Assembly (NCBI GenBank): GCA_041391965.1
Contig: JAWKMZ010000002.1
Location: forward strand, 248,001-312,000
DNA length: 64,000 bases
Source of the DNA: JAWKMZ01 sp041391965
GTDB taxonomy: Bacteria; Bacteroidota; Bacteroidia; Flavobacteriales; Flavobacteriaceae
Direction of reading: 5' to 3'
The notes beneath the pieces are model-generated. The model was not told the origin of the DNA, did not search any database, and was given only the letters and a program-made list of their open reading frames with translations. This document shows, one piece after another, positions 9,362-18,110 of this stretch. Position 1 is the stretch's first letter, and each line of letters opens with the position of its first letter. The position numbers and the translations under genes are program-made.

Positions 9362-10489
9362 ATGGATCAACCTCATAAAGTTTACATAGCACTTGGAAGT
9401 AATAAAGGCGACAGATTTAAACATCTGCAAGATGCTATTGACCTTATTTTTAATAGAATAGGAAAAATCAATATCATTTCAAAAGTCTATAATACACCAG
9501 CTTTTGGATTTGAAGGCGATGATTTTTTAAACACTTGTATTTTTATAGAAACAGATATTTCATCAGATAAAGTGATGACCCAATTGCTTGCTATTGAAAC
9601 CAAACTTGGCAGAACACGCAGCAATACAGAAACTTATGAAGCGCGAACCATTGATTTAGACATGTTGTTTTTTGATGATGAAATTATAGACACCAAGTTG
9701 TTGCAAATTCCACATCCTGAAATGCACAAACGCAAATTTGTTTTGCAACCGTTGCATGATATTGCTCCAAAAATGTTGCATCCAAAATTCAACACAACTG
9801 TTTTAGAAATGTTGAACGATTGCGATGATAAAAGCGCTGTTGAAGCTATTAAAATTTGGTTGAAAAATCCGAGTAAACAATTCCATTTTTCTAATTATAA
9901 TTACATTGCTATTGAAGGAAATATTGGCGCAGGAAAAACAAGTTTAGCTCATAAAATAGCACAAGATTTTAATGCGAAATTGATTTTAGAGCGTTTTGCT
10001 GACAATCCGTTTTTGCCAAAATTTTACAAAGAGCCACAACGTTATGCCTTTACGTTAGAAATGTCTTTTTTAGCAGATCGTTATCAGCAAATTAGCGACG
10101 ATTTATCGCAACTCGATTTGTTTAAAGATTTTATGGTAAGCGATTATGATATTTATAAATCGTTGATTTTTTCAAAAATCACTTTACCAGAAGACGAATT
10201 TAAACTCTACCGAAAGCTCTTTTATTTGATGTATAAAGACATTGCTAAACCAGAATTGTATATCTATTTATATCAAAATACAGCACGTTTACAAGAAAAT
10301 ATTAAAAAGCGTGGACGCGATTATGAACAGAATATTGAGAATGCGTATTTGGAGAAAATTAATTCGGGCTATTTAGAATTTCTAAAAAATCAAAAAGAAC
10401 TCAATGTAAAGATTATTGATATTTCTGATAGAGATTTTGTGGAAAAACGGGAGGATTATTTGTGGATTTTAGGGCAGATTTCAAATTAA
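9362..10489 (+). CDS. folK: Bifunctional HPPK (FolK)-deoxynucleoside kinase fusion
   Basis: Two enzymes in one 375-residue chain. Residues about 1-160 are 6-hydroxymethyl-7,8-dihydropterin pyrophosphokinase (VYIALGSNKGDR, then RTIDLDMLFFDD and PHPEMHKRKFVLQPL), a folate-pathway step. Residues about 178-375 are a deoxynucleoside kinase with P-loop IEGNIGAGKTS, an LADRYQQ block, and the lid arginines in KKRGRDYEQNIE. I chose the ATG at 9362; an in-frame TTG at 9350 would add four residues. The fusion couples folate and thymidine/purine nucleotide salvage. I believe such fusions occur across Flavobacteriia. Confidence 0.9.
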   Translation: MDQPHKVYIALGSNKGDRFKHLQDAIDLIFNRIGKINIISKVYNTPAFGFEGDDFLNTCIFIETDISSDKVMTQLLAIETKLGRTRSNTETYEARTIDLDMLFFDDEIIDTKLLQIPHPEMHKRKFVLQPLHDIAPKMLHPKFNTTVLEMLNDCDDKSAVEAIKIWLKNPSKQFHFSNYNYIAIEGNIGAGKTSLAHKIAQDFNAKLILERFADNPFLPKFYKEPQRYAFTLEMSFLADRYQQISDDLSQLDLFKDFMVSDYDIYKSLIFSKITLPEDEFKLYRKLFYLMYKDIAKPELYIYLYQNTARLQENIKKRGRDYEQNIENAYLEKINSGYLEFLKNQKELNVKIIDISDRDFVEKREDYLWILGQISN

Positions 10490-10490
10490 A

Positions 10491-10518
10491 AAATTCCAAA
10501 TTCCAAATTCCAAATTCC
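10491..10518. repeat. Short tandem repeat, four copies of AAATTCC
   Basis: Four exact 7-base units immediately after the folK stop, followed by a partial fifth (AAATTT). It lies in the short spacer before the convergent SpoU methyltransferase and could vary in copy number by slippage. Confidence 0.85.
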
Positions 10519-10550
10519 AAATTTGCGTCTTTCCGACTTGGCGAGAGCTA

Positions 10551-11087
10551 CTAATTTTGAACTTTCATCTTCGCAAACACATCCCAAACCACCACACCAC
10601 AACTCACTGAAATATTCAAGGAATGCTTGGTTCCAAACTGTGGAATTTCCAAAATCAAGTCGCTTGCCGAGACCACGTTTTGAGCAACGCCTTTTACTTC
10701 ATTGCCAAATACTAATGCGTAAGTTGTTTGCTTTTTAGGTGTAAAGTCGTTCAACATTACAGCATTTTCAGCTTGCTCAATAGAAGCTACAATGACATTT
10801 TCAGATTTTAATTTTTCAATAAGTTCTATGGTGTTTTCAACATATTCCCAAGCAACCGTTTCGGTGCTTCCCAAAGCGGTTTTATGAATATCTTTATGAG
10901 GAGGTGTTGCAGTAATACCACACAAATAGATTTTTTCAATCAAAAAAGCGTCACTTGTTCTAAAAACAGAACCAATATTGTTCAAACTTCTAATATTGTC
11001 CAATACAATAATCAATGGTGTTTTTTTAGTCTCTTTAAATTCTTCGACACTCAAACGGTCAAGCTCGCTGTTTTTTAGTTTTCGCAT
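10551..11087 (-). CDS. SpoU/TrmH-family RNA 2'-O-methyltransferase
   Basis: A 178-residue SPOUT methyltransferase. Motif 1 is LDNIRSLNNIGSVFRTSDAF, motif 2 is ALVFGNEVKGV, and motif 3 is LEIPQFGTKHSLNISVSCGV, which forms the knotted SAM site. No N-terminal substrate-binding extension is present. The target nucleotide (tRNA or rRNA) cannot be told from sequence. It is convergent with folK and divergent from mutS. Confidence 0.9.
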   Translation of the reverse strand: MRKLKNSELDRLSVEEFKETKKTPLIIVLDNIRSLNNIGSVFRTSDAFLIEKIYLCGITATPPHKDIHKTALGSTETVAWEYVENTIELIEKLKSENVIVASIEQAENAVMLNDFTPKKQTTYALVFGNEVKGVAQNVVSASDLILEIPQFGTKHSLNISVSCGVVVWDVFAKMKVQN

Positions 11088-11208
11088 GTTAAAATCTCGT
11101 TATAATTGTAGATAACTTATAAGCCTTACATTTTAAAAAACATGAAAATATAAGTACTTTAGCACTCTTACAATTTTAGCAAAAATACTATTAAAACCTA
11201 TAAAACCA

Positions 11209-13821
11209 TTGGCAAAAGCAGCTAAAAAGGAAACGCCTTTAATGAAACAGTACAATGCTATCAAAGCAAAGTATCCTGATGCCTTGTTATTGTTTCGTGT
11301 GGGCGATTTTTACGAAACCTTTGGTGAAGATGCTGTAAAAGCGTCTAAAATATTAGATATTATTTTAACCAAACGAGGTGCAGGAAGTGAAACTGAAACC
11401 GAATTAGCAGGTTTTCCGCATCATTCGTTAAACACCTATTTGCCAAAATTGGTCAAAGCGGGTTGTCGTGTTGCTATTTGTGACCAATTAGAAGATCCAA
11501 AGCAAACCAAAACCATTGTAAAACGTGGTGTGACCGAATTAGTCACTCCTGGAGTTGCCTTAAATGATGATATTTTACATTCTAAAACCAATAACTTTTT
11601 AGCAGCCGTTTATTTTGGGCAGAAGTACGTTGGTATCTCGTTTTTGGATGTATCCACAGGCGAATTTTTAATATCGCAAGGCAATGAAGAATACGTTGAT
11701 AAATTGCTTCAAAATTTCAATCCGAGTGAAGTATTGGTATCAAAACCGAAGAAAAACGACTTTGCAAAAGTTTTTGGAAACCAGTTTCATAGTTTTTTTA
11801 TGGAAGATTGGGTATTTCAGGACGATTATGCCAATGAAACCTTGCTGAAACATTTCAATACCAAATCGTTAAAAGGTTTTGGGATTGACAATTTATATGA
11901 AGGTATTGTTGCCTCAGGAGCTATTTTACATTATTTAGCCGAAACGCAACATCATCAATTACAGCACATTACATCCATTCAGCGTATTACTAAAGATGAG
12001 CACGTTTGGATGGATAAGTTTACCATCAAAAATTTAGAGCTTTACCACTCGTATAATCAAAATGCGGTGACGCTTATTGATGTCATCGACAAAACCAATT
12101 CGCCAATGGGAGGACGTTTACTCAAACGTTGGTTGGCATTGCCTTTGGTACGTATTGATAGTATAAAACAACGTCATGATGTGGTCAATTTCTTTTTGAA
12201 GGAAGCGACGCTATTGACAAAACTTCAAAATCAGGTTAAGAAAATTGGCGATATTGAACGTTTAATTTCTAAAGTGGCGACGAGCAAAATCACTCCACGT
12301 GAAGTGGTTCAACTCAAAAATGCTTTAGAAGCTATTATTCCCATTCAAACATTAACGACACAATCTGATAACAAAGCGTTACAATCCATTGGAAATGCTT
12401 TAGAATTGTGTGAAGAATTGCGTCAACGCATCAAAGCGACCTTAAATGAAGATGCACCAGTTAATATCCTAAAAGGAAATACAATTTCTTCAGATTATTC
12501 TTCAGAATTGAAAGAACTACGTGATTTAGCCTTTTCTGGAAAAGATTATCTCGATACAATGCTAGAACGCGAAAGTGAACGTACAGGCATCACATCACTC
12601 AAAATTTCTTCCAATAATGTTTTTGGATATTATATTGAAGTGCGTCATTCACAAAAAGATAAAATCCCACACCATTGGATTCGTAAGCAAACTTTGGTCA
12701 ATGCTGAACGTTATATTACCGAAGAATTAAAAGAATACGAAACTAAAATTCTTGGAGCCGAAGAACGTATTTTGGAAATTGAACAGCGTTTATTTGCTGA
12801 ATTAGTGAGTTGGATGGCACAGTTTATTCCGCAAGTTCAAATAAATGCAGCATTGATTGCACAATTAGATTGTTTGTCTGGCTTTGCACAATTAGCTAAA
12901 GAAAACAATTATGCACGACCTGAAATACACGAAGCCTTTACATTAGATATAAAAAATGGGAGACATCCAGTCATTGAAAAGCAATTGCCACATGGCGAGC
13001 CTTATATTGCGAATGATGTTTATTTAGATAGAGATACGCAACAAATCATTATGATTACAGGACCAAATATGTCTGGTAAATCGGCTATTTTACGTCAAAC
13101 AGCTTTGATTGTGTTGTTGGCTCAAATGGGAAGTTTTGTGCCTGCTGAAGCGGCAACGATTGGGTTAGTTGATAAAATTTTCACGAGAGTTGGTGCAAGT
13201 GATAACATTTCGATGGGCGAATCGACCTTTATGGTAGAGATGAACGAAACAGCCTCCATTTTGAATAATATTTCAGACCGAAGTTTGGTATTGTTAGATG
13301 AAATTGGTCGAGGGACTAGTACCTACGATGGAATTTCAATTGCTTGGGCTATTAGTGAATATTTGCATGAACATCCAAGCAAAGCAAAAACTTTATTCGC
13401 AACGCATTACCACGAGTTGAATGAAATGACAGAAACCTTTAAACGGATTAAAAATTATAATGTTTCCGTTAAAGAATTAAAAGATAATGTGCTGTTTTTG
13501 CGCAAATTGGTAGAAGGTGGTAGTCAGCACAGTTTTGGGATTCATGTGGCAAAAATGGCAGGGATGCCACAACAAGTCATCCATAGAGCCAATAAAATTT
13601 TAAAACAACTCGAAAAATCACACTCCAACGAAGAGTTAACTGATAAGGTAAAAGCACTCAATAATGAGATGCAATTGAGCTTTTTTAATTTAGATGACCC
13701 ACTTTTAGAGCAGATTAAAGATGAGATTGTCAACATTGATATTGATGTGCTTACACCAGTGGAAGCACTTATGAAATTGAACGAAATAAAGCGCATGTTG
13801 CTGAAAAAGAAGCGAGCTTAA
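11209..13821 (+). CDS. mutS: DNA mismatch repair protein MutS (TTG start)
   Basis: An 870-residue mismatch-recognition ATPase. The mismatch-binding Phe-x-Glu is in FRVGDFYETFGED near residue 35. Walker A is TGPNMSGKS at about 617-625, Walker B is LLDEIGRGTSTYDG, and the ABC signature-like STFMVEMNE is present. No in-frame ATG exists between the upstream stop at 11143 and Met12. The TTG at 11209 gives the N-terminus expected for the family (AK..KETPLMKQYNAIK), so TTG initiation is the best call. Confidence 0.96.
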   Translation: MAKAAKKETPLMKQYNAIKAKYPDALLLFRVGDFYETFGEDAVKASKILDIILTKRGAGSETETELAGFPHHSLNTYLPKLVKAGCRVAICDQLEDPKQTKTIVKRGVTELVTPGVALNDDILHSKTNNFLAAVYFGQKYVGISFLDVSTGEFLISQGNEEYVDKLLQNFNPSEVLVSKPKKNDFAKVFGNQFHSFFMEDWVFQDDYANETLLKHFNTKSLKGFGIDNLYEGIVASGAILHYLAETQHHQLQHITSIQRITKDEHVWMDKFTIKNLELYHSYNQNAVTLIDVIDKTNSPMGGRLLKRWLALPLVRIDSIKQRHDVVNFFLKEATLLTKLQNQVKKIGDIERLISKVATSKITPREVVQLKNALEAIIPIQTLTTQSDNKALQSIGNALELCEELRQRIKATLNEDAPVNILKGNTISSDYSSELKELRDLAFSGKDYLDTMLERESERTGITSLKISSNNVFGYYIEVRHSQKDKIPHHWIRKQTLVNAERYITEELKEYETKILGAEERILEIEQRLFAELVSWMAQFIPQVQINAALIAQLDCLSGFAQLAKENNYARPEIHEAFTLDIKNGRHPVIEKQLPHGEPYIANDVYLDRDTQQIIMITGPNMSGKSAILRQTALIVLLAQMGSFVPAEAATIGLVDKIFTRVGASDNISMGESTFMVEMNETASILNNISDRSLVLLDEIGRGTSTYDGISIAWAISEYLHEHPSKAKTLFATHYHELNEMTETFKRIKNYNVSVKELKDNVLFLRKLVEGGSQHSFGIHVAKMAGMPQQVIHRANKILKQLEKSHSNEELTDKVKALNNEMQLSFFNLDDPLLEQIKDEIVNIDIDVLTPVEALMKLNEIKRMLLKKKRA

Positions 13822-13849
13822 AAAAAAGTGTTTTTTTTAATAAAAAGGC

Positions 13850-13879
13850 TTTGCTTTTATAAGAATTGTATTAAATTTG
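13850..13879 (+). promoter_or_regulatory. Consensus Bacteroidota promoter of the tRNA-Gly/tRNA-Leu unit
   Basis: TTTG at 13850-13853, an 18-base spacer, then TAAATTTG at 13872-13879, matching the TTTG/TAnnTTTG consensus of the phylum. It ends 44 bases before the mature 5' end of tRNA-Gly. Confidence 0.8.
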
Positions 13880-13923
13880 CCCTCGCAATTATGACAAACG
13901 TTCATTATTTTAATTGTTATCAT

Positions 13924-13995
13924 GCGAAAGTAGCTCAGGGGTAGAGCATCACCTTGCCAAGGTGAGGGTCGCGGGTTCAAATCCCGTCTTTCGCT
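13924..13995 (+). tRNA. tRNA-Gly (anticodon GCC)
   Basis: A 72-nt cloverleaf. Acceptor GCGAAAG/CTTTCGC, D-stem GCTC/GAGC, anticodon stem TCACC/GGTGA with loop TTGCCAA giving anticodon GCC, and T-arm GCGGG-TTCAAAT-CCCGT. CCA is not encoded. Confidence 0.97.
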
Positions 13996-14024
13996 CTAAA
14001 CCAAAGTAATAAAAGTCCAAAGTT

Positions 14025-14108
14025 GCTCAAGTGGTGGAATTGGTAGACACGCCGGACTTAAAATCCTGTGTCCATTAGGACGTGCGGGTTCAAGTCCCGC
14101 CTTGAGTA
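14025..14108 (+). tRNA. tRNA-Leu (anticodon TAA)
   Basis: An 84-nt class II tRNA with the long variable arm TGTCCATTAGGACG. Acceptor GCTCAAG/CTTGAGT, anticodon loop CTTAAAA giving TAA, T-arm GCGGG-TTCAAGT-CCCGC. One anticodon-stem pair reads C/T (mismatch) by eye. It is 29 bases after tRNA-Gly and shares its promoter. Confidence 0.96.
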
Positions 14109-14138
14109 CAAAGCCTTACAGAAATGTAAGGCTTTTTT
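14109..14138 (+). terminator. Terminator of the tRNA unit
   Basis: AAAGCCTTAC-AGAAAT-GTAAGGCTTT perfect stem followed by a T-run, directly after tRNA-Leu. Confidence 0.92.
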
Positions 14139-14165
14139 ATTTTGAGAAGGTTTTGAAACTAATTT

Positions 14166-14205
14166 TCTTAAATAAAAAAAGCTTCACTAATAAAGAGAAG
14201 CTTTT
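14166..14205. terminator. Bidirectional terminator between the tRNAs and the sus unit
   Basis: AAAAAAGCTTC / GAAGCTTTTTT arms around an 11-base loop. The A-run and T-run allow it to end the minus-strand sus transcript as well as back up the tRNA terminator. Confidence 0.8.
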
Positions 14206-14233
14206 TTAAAGACTAATTCAAGTTTAGATAAAT

Positions 14234-15154
14234 TTAGAGTTTTATTAATTTTGAAGTTACAATTTGACCGTTTGTAGCTTCAATTTTTGCTAAATACATA
14301 TTTTGAGTTAATTCAGAAATATCAAAAGTATCGGTTGGACTAAAATTTCCTTTGAATGCTTTTACTAATTTTCCTGTGAGGTCAAAAATATGGACTGAGG
14401 TTGCCGATTTATTTATTTTGAATATGTTTTTAACAAGGTTTGGATACAGTTTAAAATTATCAAAGGTAGTATCTTCTAAACCTAAAGTTACAGCATAGGT
14501 ATATTCTGTAGTAGGTTTCCAATAAATATTAGCATTTGCGGCTCCATTCCAATCATCAGCAAAATAAACAGAATACCCAGTAATATTTGTGTTGTTTAAA
14601 GTAACATTAAAAGTTTCTGCACCATCATTTATAGAAACAGACATTGTTGTTGCGCTATTTAAAGTGAATTTAAATTTAAAATCAGCATAAGTTTGAGAAC
14701 CACCAATTGATGAAGCATTTACAGTACCACCAGATGAAACCACTTCCCAAGGGTCATTTGCTCCAGTATTTCCATTTAAATTTACTTGAACGGCATAATT
14801 ACTAATTCTATCATTCCAAGATGTCATGGAAGGGTTTGATAGCAATGCCACACCAATTTGACCATACGATGCTTGTGTTGCTGCAACAGTTATGGTAAAA
14901 CTGTCTCCAACCGCCATAGTTGAAGGAGTTCCATCTATAAGACCAGTTTCCGTAAAGGCTCTCCATGCTACAGATTGTTTGGCACCAGCACCATTTGCCC
15001 ACATGCCAAATTCATCAGCACCATTATCAAAATAACCTCCAGAATCATAATAAAACGCATTGTAATTTGCCAGACGTTGTGGATATTGAACTGTTGTTTG
15101 TGCACTTAAACCAAGTGACAAAATAAAAAAAAGAAAGCAGTAAATTTTTCCCAT
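14234..15154 (-). CDS. Secreted protein of unknown function with a T9SS type A sorting domain
   Basis: A 306-residue protein. The signal peptide ends near residue 19 (LGLSAQ). Residues about 20-225 form an aromatic-, Asn- and Gly-rich beta-type region with no family I recognize. The last 75 residues are a T9SS type A sorting domain (FKLYPN, then an IFDLTGKLV motif and a final SKLIKL). It starts 11 bases after the T9SS amylase stop, so the two are almost certainly co-transcribed. Context suggests a surface alpha-glucan-binding or -cutting role, but no catalytic motif was seen. Confidence 0.88.
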   Translation of the reverse strand: MGKIYCFLFFILSLGLSAQTTVQYPQRLANYNAFYYDSGGYFDNGADEFGMWANGAGAKQSVAWRAFTETGLIDGTPSTMAVGDSFTITVAATQASYGQIGVALLSNPSMTSWNDRISNYAVQVNLNGNTGANDPWEVVSSGGTVNASSIGGSQTYADFKFKFTLNSATTMSVSINDGAETFNVTLNNTNITGYSVYFADDWNGAANANIYWKPTTEYTYAVTLGLEDTTFDNFKLYPNLVKNIFKINKSATSVHIFDLTGKLVKAFKGNFSPTDTFDISELTQNMYLAKIEATNGQIVTSKLIKL

Positions 15155-15165
15155 AATCTTTAATT

Positions 15166-18033
15166 TTAGTTAATAATCAATTGTTTTGTTACTGAATTAG
15201 ATTTGTAATCCAATTTGACGATATATAAACCTTGTGCTATTTTTGACACATCAAATTCGTGTTTTGCTTCAAAATGCCCTTTGAGATTATAAATTAACTT
15301 ACCTGTAGTATCATATATAGTAACACCATCTACAGCTTTGTTAATTTGGAATGTTTTTGAAGCAGGATTTGGATATAAACTAAAACTGGCATTAGCAACA
15401 TTATCATCAATGCCTAAGGTGGCTGCTTTGTTACCATAAATTTTAAATTGACCAGCAGCAATTGTAATTGGATTGGTTGTGGAGGTGACATTAAGCGTTG
15501 TATTGCCTGAATCATCCATTAAATCATACCAAGTTCCTGTGTAAGGAAAATCAGGAGTTATGTTTTGTGAAGTCACATCAAAATTGGCAAGAACGACCAC
15601 GTTTTTAAGCTGAGTTGAAGGTATGCTATTGTCATAAATATAAATTTTTGGCGTTAGAGTTCCAGAATTGATGCTGTAATCGCCTTCAAAAACAGATTCT
15701 TCCGTTTTTAGTTTGATGAGTCGAGCCCAATCATTATAGATTTGATTTCTATTGGTGTTTCCTAACCAGTTGTCAACCCATTGTGGTTGTGGTTTGGTAT
15801 CTAATTTACAATCAGGGTTGTTAACGGAACCATTATTACAGGTAAAAATGGAGTTATCCATGCCTAATTCTCCAAAATGCCAAATCATTTTTGGTCCAGG
15901 AATGGTTAAACTTACAGCACCAAGAGCTGACATTCTTGATAATGCTGTGTTAAGGTTTTTTACATCATGTCCAGAGTTAGTAGAATTTCCATATTGTAAA
16001 TTTTTGTACATCAAGCGTTCTTCATCATGGCTTTCAGCGTAGCCCATAACACGATTACCAGTAAAACCATGACTATTACTTCCCATTCTGTTAATGTTAG
16101 AACCCGATGCATAACCCATTGTTAGTTGGTTATATGGCTCGGTCATTTTTCCCCACATCATGACACCTTTTCCTTCGTCAATTCTGTAATTTGCCCATTG
16201 TTGTTCTTCGTTATCTTGCCCTAAATGTTCAAAAATGACATAACTTGATGGATCTAATGACCAAGAATAATCGGCATATCCTTTTAAAATATCGACGCGA
16301 TCTTGTTGGTAAGCGTTAGTACCTGTTTCATCACTTGCAGAGCAGCATTGTGTAAAGCCTTTGGTTAAATCCCAACGGAGCCCATCAATTTTAAAATCTT
16401 GAATCCAATGCTTAATAACGCGATGCACATAATTTTGAGTTATCGCTTGTGAGTGATTAAAATCGTCTCCAACACTATAAGCGTGTTTAGCTGTTTGATT
16501 AAAGTATGGATTTTCAGAACTTGGACCTCCCCAACCATCTCTGTCAGGATCGTCCATCCACATGCGAACCATTGGATTTCGTCCAAAAGCGTGATTTAAA
16601 GCTACATCCAAAATGACTGCAATACCATTTTCATGGCATAAATCAATAAACTCTTTCAGTTTGTTTTCTGTGCCATAAAATTTATCTAATGCCATATGAA
16701 AAGCGGTATTGTATCCCCAACTTTCGTTGCCTTCATACTCCATGACAGGCATCAACTCAATAGCATTGATGTTTAAGTTTTTGAAATAATCTATTTTATC
16801 AATCAAATCTTGATAATTTCTATCTGCATCAAAGTCTCTGATTAGTAATTCATAAACCACTAAATCTTCCTTTTTAGGTTTGTTAAAATTTGTGACTTGC
16901 CAATTATAAGGTGTTTGACCTGTTTGAAGCACAGTAACTTCACGTTGTTGACCAGCAGGATATGGTGGAAGGTTAGGATAGGAGGTTGCTGGAATATAAG
17001 GATCGTCAAAAGGAGATAAAACTAAGGTTGAAAAAGGATCTGCTGTTTTTACTTCAGCAGGCGAATTAGCTACAGGATTAAGAGCATACACCCAATATTG
17101 ATAGGTTTCTATTTGTCCAGAAGTGAGTCCTGTTAATTCGAGCCAAAATTTGGTGGATGATGGATCTTTTTTCATCAAATAGGAAGCGGTTGGATTGTAA
17201 TTGTTAAAACTACCAGCCACATAAACAAAATCTTTGTTTGGGGCGTCTAAAACCAAGGTTGCTTTTGTTGGGTCTGATGAATTATAATTGATGCCATCTA
17301 CCATATTGGCTGGTAAGCTTGCAGTGGTAACTGTTGGAGCAATGATTAATTCAAATGAATTTTCGCCTGTTTCAGTTTCTCCCTGAGGTGTTCCAACTAT
17401 TTTGACAGTACCTCCTGTGGTAAGATTGCTAAGAGTTGTACTGTAATTTGGGAATCCATTTCCTGAAGTCAAAAAGTTGTTGTTTAAATAAACTTCAAAA
17501 GCTCCTACGGTTGATACCCCTTGATACTTCATATTTGCTTTGATTTGAAGGCTTCCACCTGAGCTGACTACTACAGGGTTAGAGGTAGGTTTTGTAATAG
17601 TTACTAAAACTTTTCCAACAGGCGTTAAGAAGTCTTGTGTTTTTTTATCGCCAGTGCCATCTTTTGCTTTTACAAGGATTCCCATTTTTGAGATTCCTGA
17701 TACATTAAAAAACGTATTTGGAGTCAATGTAAAACTATAAGTTCCATTACCATTGTTGGTAAGCTTTTGAGCTTCATTTGAAGCATCCCAAGTACCATTG
17801 GTTGGAGAATCTCCAGCTAAGTTACCATTAAGGTCAAAATACCAAGCCCATAAATAAATGTTGTTAGGCTGTCCTGCATTCCATATGGTTGGGTTTACGT
17901 TTGAAACGGTAATGGTAATTTGTTCATCTTCATTAAAAGATGAAGGACTAATACTGAAGGTTGCATTTTGAACTTGTGCAAAACAAGGTGTTGATAGGAT
18001 TGAAAGAAATAAAAACTGTAAAAATCGTTTCAT
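15166..18033 (-). CDS. Secreted GH13 alpha-amylase/pullulanase-like enzyme with T9SS sorting domain
   Basis: A 955-residue extracellular alpha-glucan hydrolase. I start at the ATG at 18033, which gives a clean signal peptide (KRFLQFLFLSILSTPCFAQ); an in-frame TTG at 18066 gives a poor one. Residues about 20-375 hold Ig-like/E-set and starch-binding-type beta modules. The GH13 barrel starts near 389 with VVYELLIRDF. The catalytic triad is visible: Asp555 (GLRWDLTKGF), Glu602 (VIFEHLG) and Asp670 (AESHDEER). The C-terminus is a type A sorting domain (SLYPNPASKTFQI and IYDTTGKLIYN). It follows susE after an internal terminator and probably makes the first cut on starch at the cell surface. Confidence 0.93.
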   Translation of the reverse strand: MKRFLQFLFLSILSTPCFAQVQNATFSISPSSFNEDEQITITVSNVNPTIWNAGQPNNIYLWAWYFDLNGNLAGDSPTNGTWDASNEAQKLTNNGNGTYSFTLTPNTFFNVSGISKMGILVKAKDGTGDKKTQDFLTPVGKVLVTITKPTSNPVVVSSGGSLQIKANMKYQGVSTVGAFEVYLNNNFLTSGNGFPNYSTTLSNLTTGGTVKIVGTPQGETETGENSFELIIAPTVTTASLPANMVDGINYNSSDPTKATLVLDAPNKDFVYVAGSFNNYNPTASYLMKKDPSSTKFWLELTGLTSGQIETYQYWVYALNPVANSPAEVKTADPFSTLVLSPFDDPYIPATSYPNLPPYPAGQQREVTVLQTGQTPYNWQVTNFNKPKKEDLVVYELLIRDFDADRNYQDLIDKIDYFKNLNINAIELMPVMEYEGNESWGYNTAFHMALDKFYGTENKLKEFIDLCHENGIAVILDVALNHAFGRNPMVRMWMDDPDRDGWGGPSSENPYFNQTAKHAYSVGDDFNHSQAITQNYVHRVIKHWIQDFKIDGLRWDLTKGFTQCCSASDETGTNAYQQDRVDILKGYADYSWSLDPSSYVIFEHLGQDNEEQQWANYRIDEGKGVMMWGKMTEPYNQLTMGYASGSNINRMGSNSHGFTGNRVMGYAESHDEERLMYKNLQYGNSTNSGHDVKNLNTALSRMSALGAVSLTIPGPKMIWHFGELGMDNSIFTCNNGSVNNPDCKLDTKPQPQWVDNWLGNTNRNQIYNDWARLIKLKTEESVFEGDYSINSGTLTPKIYIYDNSIPSTQLKNVVVLANFDVTSQNITPDFPYTGTWYDLMDDSGNTTLNVTSTTNPITIAAGQFKIYGNKAATLGIDDNVANASFSLYPNPASKTFQINKAVDGVTIYDTTGKLIYNLKGHFEAKHEFDVSKIAQGLYIVKLDYKSNSVTKQLIIN

Positions 18034-18050
18034 AATAGTTTTATTTAGAC

Positions 18051-18083
18051 AAAAAAGGCTATGCAAAAAACATAGCCTTTTTG
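18051..18083 (-). terminator. Intercistronic hairpin terminator between susE and the amylase gene
   Basis: Arms AAAAAGGCTATG / CATAGCCTTTTT pair over 12 bases around a 7-base loop, with a U-run on the minus strand. It lies between the susE stop (18111) and the amylase start (18033), inside an otherwise tightly packed operon. It would probably end some transcripts and lower expression of the two downstream genes. Confidence 0.8.
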
Positions 18084-18110
18084 TATTGAAATAGAATTAT
18101 ATAGGTATTA

